64,000 nt of DNA from Azomonas agilis. Lineage in GTDB: Bacteria; Pseudomonadota; Gammaproteobacteria; Pseudomonadales; Pseudomonadaceae. This document shows positions 30,401 through 38,159 of the stretch, in pieces; within the stretch, counting starts at the first letter, position 1; the number at the start of each line of letters is the position of its first letter. The stretch spans positions 27,524-91,523 of the forward strand of contig NZ_VLKG01000012.1 in the NCBI RefSeq assembly GCF_007830255.1, read 5' to 3'. The notes beneath the pieces are model-generated. The model was not told the origin of the DNA. It was given only the letters and a program-made list of their open reading frames with translations, and ran no database searches. The position numbers and the translations under genes were made by a program.

Positions 30401-33400
30401 CTTCATTCGTAAGGGACAGTCAACTGCTCTGGGTGAGTTAAGTTTGATCTCAGGGGCGCAGCGACTGTTAGCCCTTAAGCAATGGCCCAATAACCAGGGT
30501 GATACAGCCTATGTAGCGGTGCATCGGTTAATTGAACAACGGGCGGCATCTACCCCAAGGGCTCCCGCAGTGCTTTCCCAAGAGGGCCGCCTTGACTATG
30601 GCGAACTTAACAGTTTGGCTAACGCTTGGGCGCAGAGACTCATTGATCAGGGCGCAGGCCCTGACACCCTGGTAGGCTTGTGCAGCGAGCGCGGTTTGCT
30701 AATGGTCGTCGGCTTGCTGGCAATCCTCAAAGCCGGGGCTGGCTACGTACCGCTGGATCCGCAATACCCGCGCCAACGCTTGCAGGATATTCTTGACGAC
30801 AGTGGGGTGAGGCTGGTCTTAGGTACCTGTACAGCGGCTCAGTCACTGGATCTGGCGGGTGTGACCCAGTGGCTGTGGCTGGATCAGCCCTTAGCACCAG
30901 TGGCGGACAACCCCACACTGCGGGCCACCGCCGATAACTTGTTAGCCTTGATCTACACCTCAGGCTCTACAGGCCGGCCCAAGGGCGTGGCCTTAACTCA
31001 GGGGACCATCGCGGCCCACATCCGCACCATGGCCGAGCAGTATCAGGTCACGGCGCACGATCGCTTTGTACACTTTGCCTCGATCAACTTCGACTGGGGC
31101 ACCGAACAGTGGTTGCTGCCTCTGAGCCAAGGTGCCTGCTGCATTCTGCGCGGCGACGAGATATGGACAGCCGCTCAAGCTTTTGAGGTCATTGAGCGTG
31201 AACGCGCCAGTGTTGTCTACTTTCCCACCCAATACGCCTGTCAGCTTGCTGAGTGGGCACGCCAAGAGGGTCGGTGGTTATCATCGGTACGCTGCCTGAA
31301 TGTAGCGGGTGAAGCACTGCCACGGGAGGGCTTTGAGCAGCTTCAGGCCTATGTGCGGCCGCAACGCATCGTTAACGGTTATGGCCCGACCGAGACCGTG
31401 ATCACGCCACTGTTGTGGCAGGCTAATGGAAACACGCACATCAATACCAACTATGCGCCCATCGGAACCCCAGTGCCGGGGCGCACTGCCTACCTGCTCG
31501 ATTCAGCCCTACAGCTACTGGATGCTGGTAGTGCCGGCGAGTTGTACATCGGCGGCCCCTGCTTGGCTCGTGGCTACTTTGGTCAGGCGGCGTTGACTGC
31601 CGAACGTTTCGTCCCCGATCCGTTCGATCCAGTCGGTGGCGGGCGTTTGTACCGTAGTGGGGATCTGGTACGTCAGCAGGTCAATGGTGAGCTGGAATTC
31701 CTCGGTCGCCTCGATCATCAGGTGAAGATTCGCGGTTTCCGCGTTGAGCCCGGTGAAGTCGAAGCTTGTCTACGGGCTCGGCCGGATGTAAGCGAGGCCG
31801 TGGTAATGCCGCGTGGGCAAGGAGCCGATCTACACCTAGCGGCTTGGTTGGTTCCGGCTCAGGGCTTTGAGGCGGATGCTGGATTAGGTCAACACATCCT
31901 TGACGACTTGCGCGCCCGCCTACCGCCCTACATGGTACCGGCGCGTTTGCAATTACTTGACCGCTTGCCGCTAAACCCCAATGGCAAGGTCGATCGTAAG
32001 GCCCTGCCCGTGATTGAGGCTGACACAGCAGTGGCTTTCAGTGCGCCGCAGGATGCCCTCGAACATCAGGTTGCTCGGATTTGGGCTAATGTACTTGGTG
32101 TGGCTGAAGTCGGGCGTCTTGAGCATTTCTTCGAGATGGGCGGTCACTCGCTATTGGCTACCCAAGTAGTGGCGCGGCTCAATGGTGACGGCCATACCGG
32201 TATTGGCGTACGTGATTTGTTTAATCACCCACGCCTATGCGATTTTGCAGCGCGTCTACGTCAGGTGCAGCCAGTAACCGATAACGGGCCGCAACTGCGT
32301 GCCTTGGGCGACAAGTCTAGTGCCCCACTGTCGCTAGCTCAGCGCCGGCTGTGGATCGCGGAACAATTTTCCCAAGGCAGTGGTGCCTACGGTATGCCAC
32401 TGGCCCTGCGCTTGGATGGCCCCTTGCGGGCTGAATGTTTGCATCAAGCGCTACAAATGTTGGGGCAGCGCCACGAGGTACTGCGCAGCGCCGTGGACTG
32501 CGATGACGAGGGTGAGCCGCTGCTGCTAATCCAAACATCAGTAGACATCAACCTACCGTTTGAGGATCTAAGAGCCTTGGATGCCGCCGAGCAGCAGTTG
32601 CGCGTGCTTGAAGCGCAACTGGGCAACCTACACCAGCCGATTGCCTTGGATCAGGCACCGATGTTGCGTGCACGCCTACTGCGTCTATCGGGCGAAGCCC
32701 ATGTACTGTTGCTGAATGTGCATCACATCATCTCTGACGGTTGGTCGATGGCGCTGATGGTCAACGAACTGATCGCCAGCTACAGCGCCCTAGTTCATGG
32801 CCAAGTGCCCAAGCTGGAATCATTGGCGGTGCAGTACTCTGACTATGCCATCTGGCAAGTCGAGCGCGAGCGGGCTGGGCTACTACAGGCTTCAGCGCAA
32901 TGGTGGCGGATAGCCTTGCACGGTAGTAGCGGGCGGCTGGCGTTACCCACCGACCAACCGCGTCCGGCTCAAGCTTCTCAAGCCGGTGAGAACCTTACAT
33001 TTGATCTCCCCCAAGCTACGGTCAAGGCGGTGCGCGAGTGTTCTGTGCAATGGGGCGTGACACCTTACATGTTGCTGTTGGCTGCGTTTCAGTTACTGAT
33101 GCACCGCGTCAGTGGCCAGCAAGACCTGTTACTCGGTGCTGACGTTGCCGGTCGCGAGCATCCTGATTTGGAGGCGCTGATTGGCTTCTTTGTCAATGTT
33201 CTGCCGTTACGTTCGCAGCTAGACGAGCAACTGGACTTCGCCGCTTGGGTGGCACGCACCCGCACCACCGTACTTGATGCCAGTGAACACCAAGCGCTGC
33301 CCTTCGACCTGATCGTTGAGGCTGTCGGGGCATCGCGCCATCTAGGTATGAACCCATTGGTACAGGTGCTGTTCGTGATGAACGACATGCCCGTAGCGCC

Positions 33401-34745
33401 CACAGACTTGGGCGGCTTACAGGTGCAAGTGCTGCCCCAAGCGGGGGGTTATTCGAAATTCGACATGGCGCTGTTCATTGATCCGGTCGCGGACGGCTGG
33501 CGTGTCACTTGGCAATACGCCACAGAGCTGTTCAAGGCCGAACGCATACAGGCGCTGCTGCGTGGTTGGCTGGACATCCTAGACCAAGTGGTGGGCAACC
33601 CACACATTCAACTGAGAGAGATCACTATGTCGGTTCATAGCGAAATTGTAGCGGCACCTGCCGCTGTCGGCGGGCAACCTAAGAAGGACAAGTTGGCCAA
33701 TTTTCTTAAACGCAGTGCCGCTGTAACGGTGGCTAAACCGGCCAATGCAGTGCGCGAGACTGCGATGGTGCCGGGGCAAGTCTTCCCACTGATGATTGAA
33801 CCGGCTGATGTTGGCCTGAACCTGATCGACTGGGTGGCGGCCAATCGCGCCGATCTTGAGCGCAAGCTACTGGTGCACGGCGGCATCATCTTCCGGGGTT
33901 TTGGGCTTAAGACTCCGCAGGATTTTGAGGCTTTTGCTGAGGCGGTGCAGCCGGGGTTATACGGTCAGTATGGCGACTTGCCGAAGAAGGAGGGCGGTAA
34001 GAACACCTACCGCTCCACGCCGTATCCAGAGCAGAAGATGATCCTATTCCACAACGAGGGTGCCCACCAAGATCGCTGGCCGCGTAAACAACTATTCTTC
34101 TGCGAGTTGCCGTCGCCGATTGGTGGCACCACCCCAGTGGTCGATTGCCGGATGATGTACCAACGCCTGCCCGACGCGCTACGTCAGCGCCTTGAGGAGA
34201 AGGGCTTGCTGTACGTGCGCACCTTTACCGACAAGCTGGACGTATCTTGGCAACATTTTTTCAAGACTGAGTCGCGCGCTGAGGTTGAGTACCGTTGCCA
34301 AGTGGCTGGAATTCAGTGGCGTTGGTTGGATAACGATGAGCTACAGATCCGCACAAGGTGTCCCGCGGTGATTGAGCACCCGATCACTGGCCAAAAGAGC
34401 TTCTTCAACCAAGTGCAGCTACACCATGTGTACTGCCTAGATGCCGACGTGCGCGAAGACTTGCTAGCGCTCTACGGTTTGCAGCGTATGCCGCGCCATG
34501 TGTACTACGGTGATGGTAGCCCAATCGAAGATGCTGATATGGCCTTGATTGGCGAACTGTACGAGGCTTGTGCCGTGCGTTTTGACTGGCAGATCGGTGA
34601 TGTGGTTTTGGTCGACAACATGCTTACCGCCCACGCCCGCGATCCATTTCAAGGGCCGCGTAAGATCGTCGTTGCTATGGGCGACATGATGGAGCGCGCG
34701 GATCTCGAAGCCTTCACCTTAAACCGCACAGGAGTGCAAGCATGA
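24498..34745 (+). CDS. pvdI: Pyoverdine peptide NRPS with C-terminal TauD hydroxylase (PvdI-like, chimeric)
   Basis: The 3415-residue synthetase adds the first peptide residues. Order: C (HHIVADGW, ~182), A1 (~510-1000), PCP (LGGDSI, ~1045), E (HHGVVDG, ~1219), D-accepting C (starts IEDLYPLSPMQQGML; HHILMDG, ~1690), A2 (~2010-2500), PCP ([10 protein letters not shown], ~2548), a further C (HHIISDGW, ~2742), then a TauD/TfdA-type Fe(II)/2-oxoglutarate dioxygenase (~3090-3411) with HNE in LFHNEGAHQD and a distal His in LTAHARDPFQGPR. A1 residues D-V-W-H-V-S-L-I-D give Ser, hence D-Ser after E. A2 reads D-W-E-Y-N-A-G-I-T, a basic/hydroxy-Orn-like pattern I cannot resolve. The TauD domain fits aspartate beta-hydroxylation. 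Base composition changes abruptly near 27,750 (residue ~1084). The stop overlaps the next ATG (ATGA). Confidence 0.9.
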   Translation: MNAQQSLMLARRFIELPLEKRRLFLEGLREEGVEFSLLPIPAGVAAEDRDAPSYAQRRMWFLWQLEPQSGAYNLPCAVRLHGALDEATLQRAFADLVARHETLRTVFRQRADDSLYLAPLADAPLIEHEDLSALEVAAREVRVREEAECQSWLPFDLEHGPLLRIRLLRLADDEHVLLLTLHHIVADGWSMNLLIDELARLYDGHALGAAVELPALPIQYADYALWQRRWLEAGEQTRQLDYWRVHLGDDHTPLALPADRPRPAVASHRGTRHEFAVDAELAEGLRGLARAQGISLFMLLLGSFGILLQRYSGQADIRVGVPIANRTRSETEGLIGFFVNTQVLRLRLDQQLGMDAYLQRIREITLGAQDHQELPFERLVETFDLARSLSHNPLFQVMYNHQPQVADISALQTAAGLTFSQIDWRSRTTQFDLTLDTYERGGKLHAALTYAEDLFDAASIERMAHHLGNLWRAMVAQPARSLADLPMLDDGERHLLVEGWNATTSDYPLQRGVHQLFEEQAARTPTAPALAFGEQRLDYAALNRQANRLAHALIERGVSPDSLVGVAMERSVEMVVALLAILKAGGAYVPVDPEYPIERQAYMLEDSGVKLLLSQSHLQLPLAEGVQRIDLDQAGDWLRGYGEDNPGIELDGENLAYVIYTSGSTGKPKGAGNRHSALTNRLCWMQQAYALGAGDTVLQKTPFSFDVSVWEFFWPLMTGARLVVAAPGDHRDPAKLVETINRESVTTLHFVPSMLQAFLQDENVASCSSLQRIVCSGEALPTDAQQQVFARLPQAALYNLYGPTEAAIDVTHWTCVEEGKDAVPIGKPIANLACYILDGNLEPVPVGVLGELYLAGQGLARGYHQRPALTAERFVASPFVAGERLYRSGDLARYRADGVIEYAGRIDHQVKLHGLRIELGEIEARLLEHPQVREAAVLAVDGKQLVGYVVLAEESQGWRETLATHLAVNLPEYMVPTQWLALERMPLSANGKLERKALPRPDASMAQHEYVAPQNEIEQRLAAIWQDVLGRERIGRDDNFFELGGDSIVSIQVVSRARQAGIRFTPKDLFRYQTVRSLAAVAKVGNESHIAQGPVVGEVVLTPIQRWFFDLPMSRRSHWNQSLLLDAQQPIVPEILEKAVQSVVRHHDALRLRFVSERGEWRQWYADVAAEQNLLWHGPDSTAFYDEVQRSLDLAQGPLLRAALLQRPEGGQRLLLAIHHGVVDGVSWRILLEDLQVAYQSLATGQVPLLPAKTSSYQAWAARLEKYAQVEQRQFELSDWLSRLEGSVQELPRDNPQGGLLNRHGAALETRLDAEHTERLLKDAPAAYRTQVNDLLLSALARVLCRWSGHESVLVQMEGHGREDLFEGIDLTRTLGWFTSLYPVKLTPANDLTASLKAVKEQLRGVPNKGLGYGVLRYLGTPKTQQLLAGLPQPRVTFNYLGQFDSQFDEKALFVPAGQGGGKAQADDAPLANWLTVEGRVYGGELSLRWGYSSEMYRRETIQQLADGLLTELYAVIEHCTSTDTFAVTPSDFPLAILTQAQLDALPVSAQNIEDLYPLSPMQQGMLFHTLYGQEGGSGDYINQMRVDIDGLDVQRFRAAWESTVANHDILRTGFVWQGLEIPVQMVRQPVEVPFAIHDWRGQPLQAQALDTLAEAERGQRFELSQAPLLRLVLVRTDEQRYHLIYTHHHILMDGWSNAQLLGEVLQRYAGQTPQAPVGRYRDYIAWLQSQDKAASETFWRAQLAELDEPTRLAQAIRAERREGEGHGEHLQVLDTEQTHRLGEFARSQKVTLNTLVQAAWLLLLQRYTGQERVAFGATVAGRPAHLPGIEQQVGLFINTLPIIATPRPDIRLGDWLQAVQSQNLVLREHEYTPLFEIQRWAGLGGAALFDSIIVFENYPVAEVFQQRSRPSGLKFGRVVSHEQTNYPLTLVVGLGDVLSIHYKYDRAYWSHEAVQRLAQHFGNVFEAFIRKGQSTALGELSLISGAQRLLALKQWPNNQGDTAYVAVHRLIEQRAASTPRAPAVLSQEGRLDYGELNSLANAWAQRLIDQGAGPDTLVGLCSERGLLMVVGLLAILKAGAGYVPLDPQYPRQRLQDILDDSGVRLVLGTCTAAQSLDLAGVTQWLWLDQPLAPVADNPTLRATADNLLALIYTSGSTGRPKGVALTQGTIAAHIRTMAEQYQVTAHDRFVHFASINFDWGTEQWLLPLSQGACCILRGDEIWTAAQAFEVIERERASVVYFPTQYACQLAEWARQEGRWLSSVRCLNVAGEALPREGFEQLQAYVRPQRIVNGYGPTETVITPLLWQANGNTHINTNYAPIGTPVPGRTAYLLDSALQLLDAGSAGELYIGGPCLARGYFGQAALTAERFVPDPFDPVGGGRLYRSGDLVRQQVNGELEFLGRLDHQVKIRGFRVEPGEVEACLRARPDVSEAVVMPRGQGADLHLAAWLVPAQGFEADAGLGQHILDDLRARLPPYMVPARLQLLDRLPLNPNGKVDRKALPVIEADTAVAFSAPQDALEHQVARIWANVLGVAEVGRLEHFFEMGGHSLLATQVVARLNGDGHTGIGVRDLFNHPRLCDFAARLRQVQPVTDNGPQLRALGDKSSAPLSLAQRRLWIAEQFSQGSGAYGMPLALRLDGPLRAECLHQALQMLGQRHEVLRSAVDCDDEGEPLLLIQTSVDINLPFEDLRALDAAEQQLRVLEAQLGNLHQPIALDQAPMLRARLLRLSGEAHVLLLNVHHIISDGWSMALMVNELIASYSALVHGQVPKLESLAVQYSDYAIWQVERERAGLLQASAQWWRIALHGSSGRLALPTDQPRPAQASQAGENLTFDLPQATVKAVRECSVQWGVTPYMLLLAAFQLLMHRVSGQQDLLLGADVAGREHPDLEALIGFFVNVLPLRSQLDEQLDFAAWVARTRTTVLDASEHQALPFDLIVEAVGASRHLGMNPLVQVLFVMNDMPVAPTDLGGLQVQVLPQAGGYSKFDMALFIDPVADGWRVTWQYATELFKAERIQALLRGWLDILDQVVGNPHIQLREITMSVHSEIVAAPAAVGGQPKKDKLANFLKRSAAVTVAKPANAVRETAMVPGQVFPLMIEPADVGLNLIDWVAANRADLERKLLVHGGIIFRGFGLKTPQDFEAFAEAVQPGLYGQYGDLPKKEGGKNTYRSTPYPEQKMILFHNEGAHQDRWPRKQLFFCELPSPIGGTTPVVDCRMMYQRLPDALRQRLEEKGLLYVRTFTDKLDVSWQHFFKTESRAEVEYRCQVAGIQWRWLDNDELQIRTRCPAVIEHPITGQKSFFNQVQLHHVYCLDADVREDLLALYGLQRMPRHVYYGDGSPIEDADMALIGELYEACAVRFDWQIGDVVLVDNMLTAHARDPFQGPRKIVVAMGDMMERADLEAFTLNRTGVQA

Positions 34746-37700
34746 GCATAACCTTCGAATCAAGCGGCCTGCCCTTGTTGCCAATGCAGGTGCTAAGCCT
34801 GCCGGAGGCGCCAGCCCGCTGGCAGGATGTGGCACGTTTCATCACCTTGCAGCTAGATAGTATGCCGATACCTGAGCTATTGCAGGCCGCGCTACAGCAA
34901 TGGCAGGCACACCATGACGCTCTGCGTGTGCGCATTGGCCAAGCGGTAGGCTATCGCGGCTTGCGCCAGTTCTTCGATGCTGAGCGGGAGGCGATTGCTG
35001 TGACGCACTTGGTGGTCGGGGATCAGTCTGGCTACCAAGCTTGGTTCGAACAGGTGGTGGATGTGCAGGCCGATACCTCAGTGGCGCTTTTGCTCTGCGA
35101 ACAGGCCGAAGGCCGCTGCCAGTTGGTACTGGGCGTGCTTGCGGCGCAGGCTGATGAGGCCAGCCTGCCCCTGTTGGCGATGAGTCTCGCAGCGGCTTAC
35201 CAAGGCCAGTTAGAGCAGGCTGAGCAGGGTGATTTCGAGCAATACGTGCAATGGCGTAACGAGGTACTGGTTGACGAGGACGCGGCTGTCGCGCGTGCTT
35301 ACTGGACTACGCTCAATGCCACCGCAGCGAGCGCCCAAAAACTGCCTTGGCGTGTAGCGCAGAGCGGCCCGCGTAGCGAACGTGAGTGCGCTAGCACTGC
35401 ACTGGATCCGGCAGTACTACAGCCTTTGGCAGGTCTTGGCTTACCGCTGGAGACGGTGTTACAGGCTGCCTGGTGGCTGCTGTTAGCACGGCTCGATGGC
35501 CAGTCGACTCAGGTACTGAACTGGTGGCATGACAGCCGCAGTGACTATGGCTACTTCGCCAATAGCGTAGGGGTCTATCAAAAACAGTTACCGCTGGTTA
35601 TCAACTATCAAGCTGAGCAGCCTGTGCGTGCTTGGCTGCAAGATCTAGTTGAGCAATTGGAGCAGCACATCACTTGGCAAGAATACTTCACCCCCGACTT
35701 AACCCCAGCACTCGTACCAGCCGCCATTGGTTTCAGTTTAGCGCCTGCTCGTCCGATACTGGCGAGTGGCTGGCAGGTATTGGGCTGGCAACCACCGGTA
35801 TTTGGCCCCGACCTATTGCTACAGGTTGATCCTGACCCAGTAAAGCCACAGGTGCTGCTGCATCACTGGGCCTCTCCGTATAGCCCGCTGTTGGTGCAAT
35901 CACTGCTTGAACAATATCTCACACTGCTGGCGAGTATCGCCCAAGCGCCTGATGCGGCGTTGGCTAGCTTGCCGCTGGTGGGCGAGTGGCAGCGTCGTCT
36001 GGTACTTGGGCGCAATGCCGAAAGCGCACTAGTACCAGCCCGTGAGCTGTTACCCGAGCGGATTAACCGCTGGGTGCGTGAGCGGCCACAATCGCTGGCC
36101 ATTGTCGAAGAAGATCGAGGTTGGAGTTGGCAGCAGCTTGACCAGTTGGCTTGTACCCTGGCTGGTTATCTACAGGCTAAAGGTGTGGATAGTGCCAGCG
36201 TGGTTGGTCTGGTTCTACCGCGTTCGGCGCACTGGCTGGCGGCAGTACTGGCATGCTGGAAGTGCGCGGCGGCCTACTTGCCCTTAGACCCGGCTTGGCC
36301 CGCCGCCCGGCGCGAGCAGGTTAGCCGTCTGGCAGGTGTGCAGGTACAAATTGATGCCAGCTTATTCGACCAACTTGGCACCCTGTCACACCCCTTTGAA
36401 GCTCGGCCACTAGCAGCCAATAACGCCGCTTACGTGTTATTCACCTCAGGCTCAACCGGCGAGCCCAAGGGCGTAGTCACTGAGCATGGTCAACTGGCCG
36501 GTTACTTGGAGGCGGTCGAGCAAGCCCTTGAGCTCTCCACCTGCAAACACTTTGCCTTCAGTGGCACGGTAGCGGCGGATCTCGGTCACACTAGTTTATT
36601 TGGTGCCTTACAGACTGGTGCCACCTTGCATGTAGCCAGCGATGCGGTAATGCAAAATCCAGCGGCTTTCGCCGCTTTTATACGAGGTGAGGGTATCGAC
36701 TGCCTGAAGATCGTGCCGTCACATCTGGCAGCACTGCTTGACTCTGCTGAAGCTTATCTGCCAACAACCCTAGTCTTGGGTGGTGAGGCACCGAGCGTGC
36801 AGCTACTTGAGCGTATTGTTCAGTTGGCACCGCAGATTCAGGTGTTCAACCACTATGGCCCGACCGAAGCCACCGTTGGCGTGTTGGTTCAACCACTGCG
36901 GACTGAGGCACCCGCGCTGAACTTCGGTGAGGTTTTAGCGGGCAACCGTGTCTATCTGCTGACAGCCGAGCGCCAGTTAGCGGCGGTGGGTGAGCTGGGC
37001 GAAATCTACCTAGCAGGTCGCCAGCTGTGTCGCGGCTACCTTGGTAGCGACACCGGCGCGCCACGCTTCATTGACAACCCGCTACAACCGGGCGAGCGTC
37101 TGTACCGTACCGGCGACTTGGCTCGCTACCAGCCCGACGGCAGCATCCAGTTGCAGGGACGTCAGGATCATCAGGTGAAAATCCGAGGTTTCCGCATTGA
37201 GTTGGCTGAAGTAGAGGCCCGCCTGTTGGAGATCAAGGATATCGCCCAAGTAGCGGTAGTGACGACCGAGCCCCAACTGGGGCAGTTGGAATTACTGGCC
37301 TGCTATACCGTACAGGGTGATGCTCAGAATCTCGATGAGGCCTCGGTGCGCGCGCGCTTGGCTGAGTGTTTGCCTGCGGCTATGGTTCCGGCGTACCTGC
37401 GCCGCCTCCAGAGTTTGCCACGGCTAGCCAATGGCAAACTCGACCGCCGTGCCTTGGCACAATTACCAGAGCAGGCCGGACAAGAGGACGAGCCACAGGA
37501 TGCCCTACAGACCTTGCTCGCCCAACGTATGGCACAGTTACTTGGACGTGAACGTATTGGCATCCACACTGACTTTTTTGCCGCAGGTGGCCATTCATTG
37601 CTGATCATCAAGCTAGTAGCAGGTATCCGCAAGTTGCTCAATTGCGAGGTAACACCTGCTCTGGTGTTCGAGCATCCGACCGTAGCCGGGCTAGCCAAGA

Positions 37701-37828
37701 GGTTGCAGGCAGGTGAGGCGATCAAGGGGCAGTTGCTCAAGATCGCCCAAGCGCGCCTGCAACTAGAGCAGATGAGCCCGGAGGAGAAAGCCGAAATGCT
37801 CGCTAGGGTGAAGAACGCCACGGTGTAA
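34742..37828 (+). CDS. NRPS module: degenerate condensation-like (interface?) domain, Asp adenylation, PCP
   Basis: The 1028-residue protein has an N-terminal condensation-like region (~1-420) without HHxxxDG; the matching segment reads LVLGVLAAQADEASLP. The A domain (~430-930) has FTSGSTGEPKG at ~566, and the PCP (AAGGHSLLIIK, ~950) keeps its Ser. A-domain residues read D-L-T-K-V-G-H-V-G, the aspartate code. Siderophore NRPSs that make beta-hydroxy-Asp are known to pair a hydroxylase domain with a non-condensing interface domain. The degenerate N-terminus here is the best candidate for that, serving the TauD domain at the end of the preceding protein. Both genes are coupled by an ATGA overlap. 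A terminator follows at 37857. The condensation itself would then be done by the intact last C domain of the upstream protein. Confidence 0.85.
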   Translation: MSITFESSGLPLLPMQVLSLPEAPARWQDVARFITLQLDSMPIPELLQAALQQWQAHHDALRVRIGQAVGYRGLRQFFDAEREAIAVTHLVVGDQSGYQAWFEQVVDVQADTSVALLLCEQAEGRCQLVLGVLAAQADEASLPLLAMSLAAAYQGQLEQAEQGDFEQYVQWRNEVLVDEDAAVARAYWTTLNATAASAQKLPWRVAQSGPRSERECASTALDPAVLQPLAGLGLPLETVLQAAWWLLLARLDGQSTQVLNWWHDSRSDYGYFANSVGVYQKQLPLVINYQAEQPVRAWLQDLVEQLEQHITWQEYFTPDLTPALVPAAIGFSLAPARPILASGWQVLGWQPPVFGPDLLLQVDPDPVKPQVLLHHWASPYSPLLVQSLLEQYLTLLASIAQAPDAALASLPLVGEWQRRLVLGRNAESALVPARELLPERINRWVRERPQSLAIVEEDRGWSWQQLDQLACTLAGYLQAKGVDSASVVGLVLPRSAHWLAAVLACWKCAAAYLPLDPAWPAARREQVSRLAGVQVQIDASLFDQLGTLSHPFEARPLAANNAAYVLFTSGSTGEPKGVVTEHGQLAGYLEAVEQALELSTCKHFAFSGTVAADLGHTSLFGALQTGATLHVASDAVMQNPAAFAAFIRGEGIDCLKIVPSHLAALLDSAEAYLPTTLVLGGEAPSVQLLERIVQLAPQIQVFNHYGPTEATVGVLVQPLRTEAPALNFGEVLAGNRVYLLTAERQLAAVGELGEIYLAGRQLCRGYLGSDTGAPRFIDNPLQPGERLYRTGDLARYQPDGSIQLQGRQDHQVKIRGFRIELAEVEARLLEIKDIAQVAVVTTEPQLGQLELLACYTVQGDAQNLDEASVRARLAECLPAAMVPAYLRRLQSLPRLANGKLDRRALAQLPEQAGQEDEPQDALQTLLAQRMAQLLGRERIGIHTDFFAAGGHSLLIIKLVAGIRKLLNCEVTPALVFEHPTVAGLAKRLQAGEAIKGQLLKIAQARLQLEQMSPEEKAEMLARVKNATV

Positions 37829-38159
37829 ACGAGGTAGAGGGTATGGCAAGACAAGAAGGCAGCCCTTAAGGCTGCCTTCTTCATTGCGGCATGCATCAGG
37901 GCTCACAAGGTGCATCCAGCCGCAAGGTCTGTGTTAGGTCGTGCAAGACCTCCAGAACACCAAAAAACCCAAGATATCCCCCTGCGTAAATACCTCTTTG
38001 AAGTGTAAATGAAAAAAGTTATCAGTTTTTTTCAAGTTCAAACGTCTCACTAAAGAACCGCAATAAACGTGTTGGCTGAACGCGCTAGGTTCCACACAAA
38101 AACGGTGCTTAGAGACCGTTACCTAAACATTTACAGAATAGTTGGAGTTAGTTGCACTC
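37829..38159. other. Intergenic leader upstream of fpvA
   Basis: This 331-base gap contains the terminator at 37857-37884. It also has a TGAAAAAA / TTTTTTCA hairpin near 38010-38035 and a small ACGGT/ACCGT hairpin near 38102-38119. I searched for TAAAT/TAATT/GAAAT-N16-CGT and found none, so fpvA is probably not read directly by PvdS from this gap. No open frame with family features is present. Confidence 0.45.
37857..37884 (+). terminator. Rho-independent terminator after the Asp NRPS module
   Basis: GAAGGCAGCC (37857-37866) and GGCTGCCTTC (37872-37881) form a perfect 10-bp stem around a 5-base loop, followed by TTCATT. It lies 28 bases after the stop codon at 37828 and separates the NRPS transcript from fpvA. 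Confidence 0.85.

Noticed and set aside
37980..38030. TAAAT sequences in the fpvA leader as PvdS boxes
   Set aside because: Neither TAAAT is followed by CGT after 16 or 17 bases.
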